A DNA stretch of 64,000 nt from Pelagomonas calceolata (taxonomy: Eukaryota; Sar; Pelagophyceae; Pelagomonadales; Pelagomonadaceae): positions 1,736,001-1,800,000 of the forward strand of contig CAKKNE010000001.1 of assembly GCA_918797485.1 (NCBI GenBank), in the 5' to 3' direction. Below, one piece after another: positions 46,501 to 57,184 of this stretch. The translations under genes and the position numbers were made by a program. Each line of letters begins with the position of its first letter. Position 1 is the stretch's first letter. The notes beneath the pieces are model-generated. The model did no database searches. It had not been told where the DNA came from and saw only the letters and a program-made list of their open reading frames with translations.

Positions 46501-47742
46501 TCAGGCCAGCCGCTCGATGGACGGCGGGAAGAAGAGCGCCCCTCTCAATAACCGGCAGTCGACGGGCGGCCCATCCAATGAAGCGGGCAATTTCGACCGC
46601 TGCGCCTCCCTGAGTGCAACGAGCGCCTTCCTCAAACAGCGCCGGACCACACCCAGCGCGCACCGCACGCTATCCCAGGCCGGCTCGACCCTCCGATTCT
46701 GCGCGAGGAGCCGGTCGCTGTCGGCGTCCGCCGATGATGTTGAAGCGGCGAGCTGGAGGTCGCGGTAGCGCTGGATGCCCGCCGCGAGCGGGTCGGATGA
46801 AGCCAGGACCTCGAGGTCGTGCGCGGCCCGCTCCAAGGCGTCGTGCGCCGCTTCCTCATCATCATCATCATACTCTCCTAAATAACGGCGCGCCGCGGGC
46901 CGCACGTGCTCCAAGACTTGGGCCGCGAGCGTCTCGAGCTTGACGTTGCCAGCGTCGAAGCCCGCGGCTTTGCAAGCCTCGGCGCGCGACGGCACGTGGC
47001 GCCGCTCGCCCTCGTCGTTCCGCGTGACGCGCGCCGCATCATATGAAGCGCGGAAGACCGGCGCGCCGCGTGTTCTCAGGTCCTCGACGGCACATGGACG
47101 AGTCCGAAAGCCTTCATTAGCGTCGGCCGCCCGCGCCGCCGCCTCGGACGCGAAAATCACGTAGACGTCGACGGCGTCTTTCTGATATAAGACTCCGACC
47201 TCCTTGACATCATCAAACACCTCGACAATTTGCGGCGTGTAGAAGACGAGCGCTCCTTCACCAAACAACCGCGCCGCCTCCGTATCAGCGTCCTCGACGT
47301 CCGCCTCCGCGCAGAGGACAGGTCTCGACACAGGCGCCTTCTTCGTCTTCTTCTTCGCAACCGCGCGCCGCTTCGCGGGCGGCGCCCGATCGATTACCGT
47401 CGTCTGCCGGCTCTTCGCCTTCGTGGCCGCGTCGACGGTCCGCGCTTTGGTGGTCGCGCGGTCTTTGGCTGTGGGCGCCACGGCGGCGAGATATCGTAAA
47501 CTACCGGTGGCCGCGAGCTCGCGGTCCTCCGTGAAGCCGTCGGCGTCGGTTTCGTCCGTGTACTCGTAAAGTTCGGAAATCGCGGCATTGTCCGGCGCCG
47601 CTCGAAAGGCATACGCGGCGTCTCCCAACTTGATTGTCATGCCTTCGTTGTCGAAGGTCACGCTGAGATCGCTACGCCCACTGTCAATGGCTGTGGCCAG
47701 GGCCGGCGGCAGGCGCAGGCGCGCGCAGGCGCGCCCGGCCAT
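46501..47742 (-). CDS. unknown protein with Lys-rich nuclear signal, possibly transcription-linked
   Basis: 413 aa from the ATG at 47742 (MAGRACARLRLPPALATAID). The first 75 residues form a strand-rich domain (DLSVTFDNEGMTIKLGDAAY, AISELYEY) reminiscent of ELL or TFIIF-like N-terminal domains, but I cannot confirm that. A basic linker follows (PPAKRRAVAKKKTKKAPVS), then a globular region (EGALVFYTPQIVEVFDDVKE, VDVYVIFASEAAARA) and a helical C terminus with an acidic DDDDEE patch. A nuclear role is inferred only. Confidence 0.6.
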   Translation of the reverse strand: MAGRACARLRLPPALATAIDSGRSDLSVTFDNEGMTIKLGDAAYAFRAAPDNAAISELYEYTDETDADGFTEDRELAATGSLRYLAAVAPTAKDRATTKARTVDAATKAKSRQTTVIDRAPPAKRRAVAKKKTKKAPVSRPVLCAEADVEDADTEAARLFGEGALVFYTPQIVEVFDDVKEVGVLYQKDAVDVYVIFASEAAARAADANEGFRTRPCAVEDLRTRGAPVFRASYDAARVTRNDEGERRHVPSRAEACKAAGFDAGNVKLETLAAQVLEHVRPAARRYLGEYDDDDEEAAHDALERAAHDLEVLASSDPLAAGIQRYRDLQLAASTSSADADSDRLLAQNRRVEPAWDSVRCALGVVRRCLRKALVALREAQRSKLPASLDGPPVDCRLLRGALFFPPSIERLA

Positions 47743-48072
47743 TGCGTCTGCTGCAGCGCGGCGTTGAAGAGTGCTTGCAGTGAGGCTGTTAGACGCGTTC
47801 CAGCGCTTACCTATGCTCGAGGCTCGCACCCAGCCCCGATTTTTGCCTGAACTCCTATCTCGCGGGTTTTTACAGCTGTCCGCGTAATCCCCTCGACTGC
47901 GTGCGCGACGCCTCTCCGCGCGTCGCTGGGCTCGGAAAGCGGGTGTCTAGGCGAGCGGAAGTTCGAAAACCCGACAGCCAGGAGATTTTTCGCAGCAGAC
48001 ATTGTTGGGCGCATAACCACCAAAAACCGCTGCCCATGGTCGGCGACATGGGACCGTAAGACTCTCCCGACG

Positions 48073-51000
48073 ATGGCCAACTACAGGCAGCTCAAAATTG
48101 TTACAACGGCAGCGCTGCTGGCGGCCGCGGTGGGGCAAAATACTACTGCTGGCCCATCGGCGGTGCCGACGCCAGCACCGACACAAGTACCGACGGCCGT
48201 ACCGTCGCCGTCGCCGACGACGGCCGTACCATCGCCGCTGCCCACGCAAACGCCGACGCCAGAGCCCTCGGCCGCACCATCGCGGCTGCCGACGGCCGTG
48301 CCCACGAGCGTGCCGACCACGAGCGTGCCGACGCCGACGCCGTCGGCCGTGCCGTCGCCGCTGCCGACGCCCGGGCCGACGACGACTGCAGCGCCGACCT
48401 CCGTGCCAACATCAAAGCCGACGCCAGAGGGGACGCCTGCGCCGACGACGACTGCCGCGCCGACGTCCGCGCCGACGCCAATGCCGAGCACGGCAGCTCC
48501 GACGGAGGTGCCGGCTCCAAAACCGACGAACGCGACGGCGTCAACACAGCTGCCAACGCCCGGCCCGACGCCGCTACCGTCCGCGAATCCGACAGTACGA
48601 TCGCACGGTGCCGCCTGGGCCATCGACAAGGCGGGACCGATGTTGTGCATCGAGAATACCCCGCTGCAAGTTCATCAAGAATCAGGCAGCACCAAATACT
48701 CGATCGGCGCCCTCGACAGCGCGACGGGCGCGTACGAAGCTTTGTACGGCGGCGAGAATATGGAATGGACCGACGGCAAACACATCAACGCCGTCTCCCA
48801 GTGGACGAGTTCTACCGACGAGCACTTTGCGTTCGCGAGCGTAACAGAGCTGAACGTCGATGACGCCCCCAGCCTCCTGTGCCGCATAAACGTGAACGGC
48901 GAAGACTGCTTCTCAAACGGAAAGCTAGAGAAAAAAGCCAATGCCGGCGCCGTGATCGACGACACTTACTATTACGGGAAGAACGTCGGCAAGAGCGGAA
49001 CAGAATCGATATACTATGTCTCTGGCTTGGGTCAAGTGAACGCGACATTTCACACAGATACGAACTTCCTCGTCCGCGGGGACGACTCATTGTTTGAGGG
49101 CAAAATCCTGGACTTCGCGCCCCTCACGGAGCCGGACGGCGAGGACATGTTGATAGATGATGGGGTGGCAGGCAGATCGTACCTCATCGGCATCGGTGGC
49201 AAGTTCGAGGTCTTCGTGGCGCGCATCGGGACAGACGGCGCGCCGGAGAGCTACGCCGTGCTCGACGGCACGACCGTCGACTGGGGCAACGGGACAGAGG
49301 TATCCAAAGGCGAATTCGGCGCGGCATTCGCGTATCAGAGCCTGGATGGCGAAACGAACGACTTGAAATTCGCAGACAACGAAGGCGCCGGTTTATTTAG
49401 GTTGGAGCTGCCCTTAGTCATAGGGAACGACTGCTGGAATACTGGTACTGATGTGACACAGCACGCAGTATGTCCCGGCACGACGGCGAACCTCGTCTGG
49501 GTCGGCCTCTCGGAGAAGGCCGAAAGCAACGACGGCATGAACTGTCCATACCAGGAAGATCCCACGGCGGTGCCGACCACGGCGGCGCCCTCGACGGCCG
49601 AACCGTCCTACAAGCCGACAACGCTAGTGCCGACCTCCATGCCTGTAGCGGCAGAAACCTACAAGCCGACCCGGGAGCCCACCGAGGTACCGCCGACCCC
49701 GCAGCCTACCGTCATATCGACCTACGCCCCGACCGTGGCCGAGACGGCGCCCGCGGACGTCGCGAGGTTCAACTGCACGGCGTACGACGGCGCGTTGCTG
49801 CGCATCGAGGACCGGGACCTCACGCTGCGGATGGCGGACGGGAGCTTCGAGGCCGTGTGGGAGCTCCCGGGCGACGACGACGTGAAGGGCGTCGCGCTCC
49901 ACACGGAAAGCGAGGACGAGGACGAGACGCGGCTCTACGGCGCGTTCGGCGACAAGCTCTGCGAATTTGACGAAGAGGCAAAGCGATGTCTCGACGGCAC
50001 TTTAGAGTTCGAGCCCGACGCCGCGACGATCGTTGATTGGACCTACTACTACGGCAAGGACCTCGGTACTAGTGAAGGAAAACTTGCGTTCGTAGAAGAC
50101 GTCGACGACGGGCCGGACTTTTCAGATTCATACGACTTTCCCATGGCCCATTTCAATGGCACATTAAGGAGCTTCGTGCTTTTGCGGGAGGCCGAGGACG
50201 TCGACGAGGACATCGAGGACATGGATGGTGATGCCATCGGGAGCGGCGACGACGGCGAGTACCTGGTGGGTGTGAGCGACGACGGGAAGGTCGTGGTCAT
50301 CAAGCTCGACGACGGCGAGCCGGAAGAAAATTACGCCGTGCTCCACGCTTCGTACGACGGCGAGGGTCCGGTCACGGCCATGGTTTTTGATGGAGACGCC
50401 GTCTACTTCACTTCCGAGAGTGGTCTATACAAGATAGACCTCCCGATCGTCGTCGCCGAGTGGTGCTGGGACGGCGAAGACGTCGTGTGTTACTACAACG
50501 AGGACAAGCAAGAGCCCGAGGACGAGGACTACATGCCTCAAATTACATACGTGGGCCCGGCCGACGCAGGAGGCACATCAGGGTTGGTTTGCGGTTCATT
50601 AACCTTCGAACAAACGCAACCGAGCTACGCCCCCACGCCCGAGGCCGGGTTGGCGTTAGAGCCCTTCGATTGTACGGTAAATTTCCACCCGGTCCAGGTC
50701 ATGAAAACCGACGACGAGGACTACTATTCGGTCATGCAACTCGATCCGGCATCTGGTGAGTATGAGGAGGTTTATGATTTGGAGCACCTTATCACGGACG
50801 ACGGCCATGTAAATGCCGTGGATCTATGGTTGGATGGGGACAAGTACTACGTCGCCGGGTCGGTGCGAGCTGACGACGATGAGGACAGCAAGTTGTGCTT
50901 CTTTGACTCTGAGGACAAGGTGTGTCTTGAAGAAGACCTGGAAGAAACGAAGGCGAACGCGGGCTGCATTCTCAATGATAACTTCTACTACGCCAAGGAC

Positions 51001-54000
51001 CTGGGCGAGGGCGAGCGCTCGGTCTACTGGGTCGAGGGTATCGGGTCCAGTGAACCGGTCTTCCACAGCAAGGACGATGCTGAATTTGTCGTGGACGAGA
51101 ATCTGTACGAGAAGTCGGTGCTGGATTTCGTCGGCATCACCGAGAATGAGATGGAGTTCATCGACGACGGCGAGGAGGAGCGGTCGTACCTCGTGGGACT
51201 GGGCCAGGGCTTCGAGGTCGTGGTCATCCGACTGGAGGACGACGGCACGCCGGAGAGCTACGCCGTGCTCGAATCTGAAGTCGGGTGCGTCGACACGGAT
51301 AACCTTGGCCAGCCCGTCGACTGCGACGCGTACGAGGACGAGAAGGAGGAGTGGGAGGACGAGGGCGAAACGTCGGCCTTCGGCGCGGCGTTCAACTTCC
51401 GGGCGCCGGACTGGTCCATGGTCCAGACGTACTTCGCGTCGAACGAGGGCTGGGGCATCTTCGAGCTCGTGTACCCGCTCGAGGTCCCGGACGAGTGCTG
51501 GAATTCGGGCGAGGAGGACCACAGCGTGTGCGACGAAGGGGCCCAGTTGCTCTGGCGCATGCCGTCCGAAAAGTCGAAGTCGAACGACGGCATGAACTGC
51601 CCCCTCGGCGCGGGGGCGCCGCCGGAGGCGCAGCCGTCGCCGCAGCCCGTCGAACTCGTGTACGCGCCGACGCCGCAGCCGCAGGAGGAGACCGACGACG
51701 AGCCGCAGTACGAGGCCGGCGTCTTCGATTGTGATCACCACGGCAACCCGGTGCAAGTGCTGCGCGAGGACGACGACGAGCCGTACCGGGTCGTGGAGCT
51801 GGACGCGTCGAGCGGCGAGTACAATTTGTTGTACGAGATGGACTACTTGGATATCGACACGCATGTCAACGCCGTGGCGATGCATTCGGATGGGAACGGG
51901 GGCTACACGGCGCTGGCCTCGATCGGTGGTCGCGTGTGCCTCTTCGACGAGAGCGGCACGGAGTGTTTAGCCGAGGCCCTCGAGGTCTCAAAACCAAATT
52001 TAGGTGCGGTCCTCGGCGACGTCTTCTACTACGCCAAGGAGCCGGGCAATGGAGGGAGTAGGAGAATCTACTGGGTCGAAGATATTGTGGGAGAGGCGCC
52101 GGTCTTCCACAAGCACGACGATGCATTGTTTGAGATCCCCACGGGGCTATTCACGAAGTCCGTGCTCGACTTCGTGGCCATCGACGAGCAATCAGTAGAC
52201 TGGGTCGTCGATGATCATGATCAAGCTTCGTACCTCGTCGGCTTGGCTCAAAGGTTTGAGGTCCTTGTGATACGATTAAGTACGTCGGGAGAACCGGAGG
52301 CCTACGCTGTTTTACCGGGCGTCGTGGATTGGGAGGAGGACCCCGGAGACAACTCACCGTTCGGCGCGGCCTTCGCCTACCACTCGCCGACCTGGAATTC
52401 GTTGGAGACGTTCTTCGCGTCCAATGAAGGCTGGGGCATCTTCGAATTGCACTGGCCCCTCGCCGTGCCGGAGGCGTGCTGGAACACGGGCTTCGAGACT
52501 GATACCCATGAAGTGTGTGCTTCTACGGCAAATCTCACAAGATGGCACGACTCCGAGGAGTCCTCGTCAAACGACGGCATGAACTGCCCCCTCGGCCATC
52601 ATGTGGAGACCTACGAGCCTACCACGTCGCCGACTACGGCGCGGCCGACGCCCCAACCAACGAACTACACGTGCTCCGCCTGCTGGGACCAGCCCGTAGC
52701 ATCATTAGACTGCGCTTTGCATAGCGGCCCGCTCCGTTTGGATGGAGGCGCGGTCGTGGCGAATGGAGTTACCGCGGCGGACGTGTCCTACTTCGAGAAC
52801 GCGAACCCGGGCGGCCTGGCGCTCTACGAGGCGCGGGACGGCGCCTACCCCCTGCTGGCGGCGGGCGACATGCTCTGCCGCGTCGCCGCGACGGCGGACG
52901 CGTCCCAAGCGACGGCGCGGTGCTTCACGACCGGGCGGCTCGAGGTCGACGCGCCGCCCGCGGCCTGTGTTTTGGGCACGACCTACTTCTACGGCGACGC
53001 CGGGATGTTGTACGCGGTCCACAACGTCCACACGGACGCCGCCGTCTTTGAATCAACAGGCTTCGAATTTGGCAATGCTCTCGTCCGCGACGTGGCGCCC
53101 GTCGACGATTACTTAATTGGCGTCGCCGACGGCGCCGCATCCCTAATCGTCGTCAGGGCCGACTTCACGGGCCACGCGGCGCTCGCCGTTGACGACGCGG
53201 TGCCCGGCGTTGCGTTCGACGCGGCGTTCGCGTTCGACAACGGCGTCTACGTCGCCGGGAGCGACGGCACGTTGTACAATGTCGACGTTGATTTAACGAC
53301 GATCGACGACAATTGCTGGGCCGATTCCGGGGAGGACGCGCCGGCCTGCGCGGCGACGGCGACACTCAGTGCCGCGGCGCCGGCGCCGGCCGGGACCGGC
53401 TCCGGCACGAACTGCGCCGGCACGCTCGACCTAGGAACGGCGGCGCCGTCGTCGGAACCGGCGCCCGTCGCCGCGCCGACGCCGGGACCGTCGCCTAGTC
53501 CATCCACTGCGAATCCGACGGCGCGCCCGACCGCGGCGCCCTCCGCGAAGCCGACGACGGCGGCCCCCTCGGCCAAGCCGACGGCGGCGCCCTCCTTCAC
53601 ACCAACGCACGCCCCGAGCCTCTCAAGGCAGCTCGTGAGCGCTGCTGTTGTGCTCGAGTTCGACGAGGCCGACTACTCGGACGACCTGGGCCTCGCCGTC
53701 GGCGACGCGCTGGTCCAGGCGTCGCCTTCGGTCGTGGCGTGCAACTCCGTGACCTTCTCCACCACGGAGCGGCGGCGGCTCGCGGTGGAAACGAGGACGG
53801 CGGAGGCCGTCCTCGTCGTTGACGGAGGCGCCGACGTGGACGCCGTGGGCCAGGAGTTGTCCGATGCGGTCTCAAATGGAGATTTTGCGACGGCTCTAGT
53901 AGATGCCGTCGCTTCATACTCTTCCTTGGAGTCTGTGGATGCGTCGAACGCGGTCCAAGTATCCGCGTCGCTGGCCGCGCTCGAGGCCATTTCTGAAGTG

Positions 54001-54723
54001 GTCCCGACGCCTGCGCCCGTGCTGACGAAGGCGCCCGTCGCGTCCTCGCAGACGCCCGCGCCCGTCGCCAGCTCTCCAGCACCGTCGGCGCTCATCTTCG
54101 GCGCCGGGAGCCCCGGGAATTCTGGAGGCGGCGCCGACACGGCCGGCGGCTCTTTACAAATCATCCTCGGCGTGGTCTTCGCGGCGGTCGGCCTCGTGGT
54201 CTGCGGCGGCGCGAAGTGGTACCACGACCGCGAGAAGGCCAAGGACGCGCGGAGATTGGAAAGGTGGGACGACGTCGAGCGCGAGCTGGCGTCCAAGGAG
54301 CCGGACTGGGCGAGTCCGGCGCCCGGGGGCCTCGGCGACGTCGCCGTCGAGGAGGACAAGGTTCACGTCGAGGACTCCGCCACCAAAGCCCTGTACGGCT
54401 CACCAGATGCGCCGCCGCCCAAGCGCAGTTTCAACCCGTTTTCCAAAAGGAAACCGGCGGCCGAGCCGTCCTGGGCCGAGGCGCCGGAGCCGTCCTGGGC
54501 GGCGCCGGCGGCGCCGGCCCCGCTGGCGGCGGCGGCCGCCGCCGCCGAAACGTGGCAACCGAGCAGCGACGACGACAGCTGGCCCTCGGCCGCGGATAAT
54601 GCGCCCCCGCTCCGGGAGATGTCGCCTCCCCAAATGCCGCCGCCGGACTTTGTTGCTCCGCCGGATGTCGACGGGCTGCCGCTGCCGCCGCCGCCTCCCC
54701 AGCCCGCGAGGGAAGAAGGATAA
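48073..54723 (+). CDS. giant Pro/Thr-rich surface protein with five repeated modules and one membrane anchor
   Basis: 2,216 aa in a single exon. Signal peptide (about 1-22), a mucin-like linker of PTP/APT repeats (about 27-175), then five related modules of about 250-320 residues: each begins with a Cys in a strand (DCTVNFHPVQV; DCDHHGNPVQV) and contains a [YF]YYxK block and a YLxG block. Modules 1, 3 and 4 end CWN.. to SNDGMNCP; modules 2 and 5 end with a shorter G-x-C close. They read like beta-propeller domains. A second PT linker, a SEA-like domain with ERRRLAVETR (about 1860-1970), a membrane helix (IILGVVFAAVGLVVCGG, about 2038-2054) and a cytoplasmic tail follow. Acidic Asp/Glu content suggests calcium binding. 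Cell-wall or adhesion role inferred. Confidence 0.85.
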   Translation: MANYRQLKIVTTAALLAAAVGQNTTAGPSAVPTPAPTQVPTAVPSPSPTTAVPSPLPTQTPTPEPSAAPSRLPTAVPTSVPTTSVPTPTPSAVPSPLPTPGPTTTAAPTSVPTSKPTPEGTPAPTTTAAPTSAPTPMPSTAAPTEVPAPKPTNATASTQLPTPGPTPLPSANPTVRSHGAAWAIDKAGPMLCIENTPLQVHQESGSTKYSIGALDSATGAYEALYGGENMEWTDGKHINAVSQWTSSTDEHFAFASVTELNVDDAPSLLCRINVNGEDCFSNGKLEKKANAGAVIDDTYYYGKNVGKSGTESIYYVSGLGQVNATFHTDTNFLVRGDDSLFEGKILDFAPLTEPDGEDMLIDDGVAGRSYLIGIGGKFEVFVARIGTDGAPESYAVLDGTTVDWGNGTEVSKGEFGAAFAYQSLDGETNDLKFADNEGAGLFRLELPLVIGNDCWNTGTDVTQHAVCPGTTANLVWVGLSEKAESNDGMNCPYQEDPTAVPTTAAPSTAEPSYKPTTLVPTSMPVAAETYKPTREPTEVPPTPQPTVISTYAPTVAETAPADVARFNCTAYDGALLRIEDRDLTLRMADGSFEAVWELPGDDDVKGVALHTESEDEDETRLYGAFGDKLCEFDEEAKRCLDGTLEFEPDAATIVDWTYYYGKDLGTSEGKLAFVEDVDDGPDFSDSYDFPMAHFNGTLRSFVLLREAEDVDEDIEDMDGDAIGSGDDGEYLVGVSDDGKVVVIKLDDGEPEENYAVLHASYDGEGPVTAMVFDGDAVYFTSESGLYKIDLPIVVAEWCWDGEDVVCYYNEDKQEPEDEDYMPQITYVGPADAGGTSGLVCGSLTFEQTQPSYAPTPEAGLALEPFDCTVNFHPVQVMKTDDEDYYSVMQLDPASGEYEEVYDLEHLITDDGHVNAVDLWLDGDKYYVAGSVRADDDEDSKLCFFDSEDKVCLEEDLEETKANAGCILNDNFYYAKDLGEGERSVYWVEGIGSSEPVFHSKDDAEFVVDENLYEKSVLDFVGITENEMEFIDDGEEERSYLVGLGQGFEVVVIRLEDDGTPESYAVLESEVGCVDTDNLGQPVDCDAYEDEKEEWEDEGETSAFGAAFNFRAPDWSMVQTYFASNEGWGIFELVYPLEVPDECWNSGEEDHSVCDEGAQLLWRMPSEKSKSNDGMNCPLGAGAPPEAQPSPQPVELVYAPTPQPQEETDDEPQYEAGVFDCDHHGNPVQVLREDDDEPYRVVELDASSGEYNLLYEMDYLDIDTHVNAVAMHSDGNGGYTALASIGGRVCLFDESGTECLAEALEVSKPNLGAVLGDVFYYAKEPGNGGSRRIYWVEDIVGEAPVFHKHDDALFEIPTGLFTKSVLDFVAIDEQSVDWVVDDHDQASYLVGLAQRFEVLVIRLSTSGEPEAYAVLPGVVDWEEDPGDNSPFGAAFAYHSPTWNSLETFFASNEGWGIFELHWPLAVPEACWNTGFETDTHEVCASTANLTRWHDSEESSSNDGMNCPLGHHVETYEPTTSPTTARPTPQPTNYTCSACWDQPVASLDCALHSGPLRLDGGAVVANGVTAADVSYFENANPGGLALYEARDGAYPLLAAGDMLCRVAATADASQATARCFTTGRLEVDAPPAACVLGTTYFYGDAGMLYAVHNVHTDAAVFESTGFEFGNALVRDVAPVDDYLIGVADGAASLIVVRADFTGHAALAVDDAVPGVAFDAAFAFDNGVYVAGSDGTLYNVDVDLTTIDDNCWADSGEDAPACAATATLSAAAPAPAGTGSGTNCAGTLDLGTAAPSSEPAPVAAPTPGPSPSPSTANPTARPTAAPSAKPTTAAPSAKPTAAPSFTPTHAPSLSRQLVSAAVVLEFDEADYSDDLGLAVGDALVQASPSVVACNSVTFSTTERRRLAVETRTAEAVLVVDGGADVDAVGQELSDAVSNGDFATALVDAVASYSSLESVDASNAVQVSASLAALEAISEVVPTPAPVLTKAPVASSQTPAPVASSPAPSALIFGAGSPGNSGGGADTAGGSLQIILGVVFAAVGLVVCGGAKWYHDREKAKDARRLERWDDVERELASKEPDWASPAPGGLGDVAVEEDKVHVEDSATKALYGSPDAPPPKRSFNPFSKRKPAAEPSWAEAPEPSWAAPAAPAPLAAAAAAAETWQPSSDDDSWPSAADNAPPLREMSPPQMPPPDFVAPPDVDGLPLPPPPPQPAREEG

Positions 54724-54753
54724 GTACTCAGAAGTCTACACTACCACTACTAC

Positions 54754-55949
54754 TTACAACCCTAGCACAGTACCCGCAAACACCCGCGCGTTCCATAGCG
54801 CGTGGATCGCCACCGGCACGAGCAAGTTGCCCGACGCCAGGTACAGGTAGGACCACGTCGCACCCAAAGCCGCGAGCGGCAGCGCCGCCGTGAGCGACAG
54901 GTGGTGCGCCGCAAATAATAATGAGGACACCACCGTCGCGACGTCAGCCCGTCCACAAAGCCGCTCGAGCGCCCGCAGCAGGAAGCCGCGGTAGAGGACC
55001 TCCTCCCACCACCTGTGTGCAAAGACACCATCGAGCCGGCGTCGCGTCGATGGCGTGCCGTGAACTTTGATAGTTCCGCGCGGCCCACGCACGGCGCCGT
55101 GACGCAGGGCGCGACGCCGCCGACCAGAATCGACGCGACGCCGCGGCCGTCCTCGGGGTTCACCATTTTCGTGACTAGAGTGTCGTCATCAAATAAAGTG
55201 GGCGGCACGAGGAAGTGGTTCACGCCGTCGGCGACGTTGAAAATCAATGCGGACGCGCAGTAGCCGCCGGCGACCCACCAGAGCCAGTCCGTCTTCCACT
55301 TGAAGCGGTACCAGGCCGTGGCTTTTTCTCGGTTCCACCGGATGCGCCCGTCTCTCATCTCAAGAGCTGGGACGACCGCGAGCACGGACACGCCCACGAC
55401 GAGCCACGCCAGGTGGCCGCCGAGGACCTGCAGCGCGCGGCCCATGGCCGGCGTCGCGCTTGGGGTTGCGCGGTACACAAATCCGTCCACGAGCGCCGCC
55501 ACGTAGCCGCTCCAGCGGTAGGCGACGGCGAGCGCGCCGATCGTCGTTAGGAGAGCGCGCTTGCCGATTTCGGGTGCTGGTGGGAGCTCGCGCTTCCGAG
55601 AAGTGCCCTTTCTCCGCCTTAACACGTGGAGGCCAAGGAAGGCTCCGCCGAGCAGCGAGTCGAAGCCCACCGACTGCCACAGGCCAAACTCGTTCGGGAC
55701 GAGCTGGTAGGGGAGTAGGATTGAGCTGCGTCCCAAGGCTCCAGCGTGCGCGGCGTACGTCGCGAGCACAACTCCAGCTTGCCGGGCCGGACCCCAGCTG
55801 CGCGTTTTGTTTAATGTGTTGCCGACGGCTTTGTCTAGTTTATCTAGAGCCGTGGCGCGCCGCGGTGTCAGGCGTGAGCGGTGCGCGGCTGGGCCGCGGA
55901 GGGCGTGGGAGGCTGCAATGCAGAGCAGCAGTGGTGAGAGGGGTGGCAT
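54754..55949 (-). CDS. CPBP (CAAX/bacteriocin-processing) family membrane protease, two exons
   Basis: Exon 1 is 55949-55093 and exon 2 is 55012-54754; total 371 aa. A plastid-type leader (LLLCIAASHALRGPAAHRSR) precedes several membrane helices (LLTTIGALAVAYRWSGYVAA; LGGHLAWLVVGVSVLAVVPA). Motif 1 is restored only by splicing: VTAPWWEEVLYRGFLLRALE, with the catalytic EExxxR. Motif 2 FAAHHLSL and motif 3 HALWNARV supply the His and His/Asn. Plant relatives sit in the plastid envelope or thylakoids. The intron is introner E. It is convergent with the giant gene, 30 bases apart. Confidence 0.85.
55013..55092 (+). mobile_element. introner copy E, 80 bp, antisense to its gene
   Basis: On the gene strand it runs GTGCGTGGGCC to CTTTGCACACAG. 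The hairpin core (55026-55057) has arms CACCATCGA and TCGATGGCGTG. The donor-side octamer GTGCGTGG and the exon-2 start GTGGTGGG match 5 of 8, a decayed target duplication. Removal rebuilds the EExxxR motif. Confidence 0.85.
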
Positions 55950-56032
55950 TTAGCACTCGTGCGATCAATAACGTTCAGCCGTAAGCGACCGCTATTGCAC
56001 ACTTGTGCGCGAGAGCAGCCCCAGGGCTGGAT

Positions 56033-56056
56033 GCTAGTGTCTTACAAGCCGCTAGT
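56033..56056 (+). promoter_or_regulatory. dyad promoter element, copy 10
   Basis: GCTAGTG half, TCTTACA centre, CCGCTAGT half. It is 84 bases upstream of the CPBP protease (ATG 55949) and just past the end of the aldo/keto reductase. Confidence 0.58.
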
Positions 56057-56083
56057 GCTGTGGTATTTGGGAACACAATTTAA

Positions 56084-57184
56084 TCAGCTATCGAACATCT
56101 TCAGACCCGTGTTGATGTCCTTCTCGGGGAAGCCCGCCTTCTCGACGAGGGGCGCGAGCTTGGCGGCGGCGGCGTCGAGGGCGGCCATGTCGGACGCGTC
56201 GCAGGACCAGCCGAGCGAGGCGTAGTTTTGCGTCACCTGCGAGAGCGTCCGGCACCCCGGAATGGGAACGGCGCCTTTCGCACGGCACCAGTTGATGGCG
56301 ACTTGCGTCGGCGAGGCGTCGTGCTTCTTCTGCACGGCAGCGATGGCGGCGAGCAGCTCCGCCGATGCGGGCTGCGAGAAGAAGCTCTCCGCGAGCTTTT
56401 TGCGCGGGCCCTTGGGCGGATTGGCTAATGAATATTTGCCCGACAGCAGCCCCAATCCCAGCGGCGAGTACGCTAATATTTTCACGCCGAGGTCGTCGCA
56501 CGTCTGCTTCAGACCATTCGAGTTCGCGAAGGGGTACGCCAGAGAGTATTGGATCTGATTTGAGAGCAACGGGATGCCGCGCGCGGAGAGCGTCTTGGAG
56601 ACAGCTTTTACCGCGTCCGAGCCGTAGTTGCTGACGCCGACCGCCTTGACCAAACCCTTCTCGTAGCAGTCGCCGAGCCCGTCCCAGTAGGCCTCGTTCG
56701 CCCACGCATTGGGAAAATGTATCTGATAGAGCTCCATCGAGTCCCGACCGAGCCTCTTGAGGGACGCCTCGCAGGCCTTGACGACGTCGTCGCGGCTCGT
56801 GCGCCACGGGAGCGCTGCGAATTTAGACGCAACAGTCACCTTGCCGTGGCGCTTCTCGAATTGTCCCACGAGCGACTCAGATCTCCCAATGCCGTAGAGC
56901 TCGGCCGTGTCGACGAATCCATCCCTGCGCGCCGCTACGAACGAGAAGACCTTCTCGAGTTCTGCATCCTCCTTCGGGTCGTAGCCCCAAAACAAGCTGT
57001 CACCCCACGCCCAGGCCCCGATGCCCATCTTTGGGAGCGCGAGCTTCGCCTCCGTTGCAGCTACCGCCGGGTTCGGCAGCGCGACTTGCGCCAGCGACGC
57101 GCTCGCGCCGGCGATTGCGCCGCGACGGTTCACATTCAGCGCTGCTGCTGATGCAGACAGACCAAGCAGCAGTGCTGGCTTCAT
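56084..57184 (-). CDS. aldo/keto reductase, plastid-type leader
   Basis: 366 aa from the ATG at 57184 (MKPALLLGLSASAAALNV). The leader has twin Arg (NRRGAIAGASASLAQVALP) ahead of a second hydrophobic stretch, as in lumen precursors. The (beta/alpha)8 barrel shows LPKMGIGAWAWGD, the catalytic Tyr in DTAELYGIGRSESLVG, Lys in VASKFAALPWR, the His block ELYQIHFPNAW, GVSNYGSDAVK, and the NADPH-binding end IPGCRTLSQV. Close in layout to plant plastid aldo/keto reductases that reduce reactive carbonyls or pyridoxal. Substrate unknown. Confidence 0.88.
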   Translation of the reverse strand: MKPALLLGLSASAAALNVNRRGAIAGASASLAQVALPNPAVAATEAKLALPKMGIGAWAWGDSLFWGYDPKEDAELEKVFSFVAARRDGFVDTAELYGIGRSESLVGQFEKRHGKVTVASKFAALPWRTSRDDVVKACEASLKRLGRDSMELYQIHFPNAWANEAYWDGLGDCYEKGLVKAVGVSNYGSDAVKAVSKTLSARGIPLLSNQIQYSLAYPFANSNGLKQTCDDLGVKILAYSPLGLGLLSGKYSLANPPKGPRKKLAESFFSQPASAELLAAIAAVQKKHDASPTQVAINWCRAKGAVPIPGCRTLSQVTQNYASLGWSCDASDMAALDAAAAKLAPLVEKAGFPEKDINTGLKMFDS

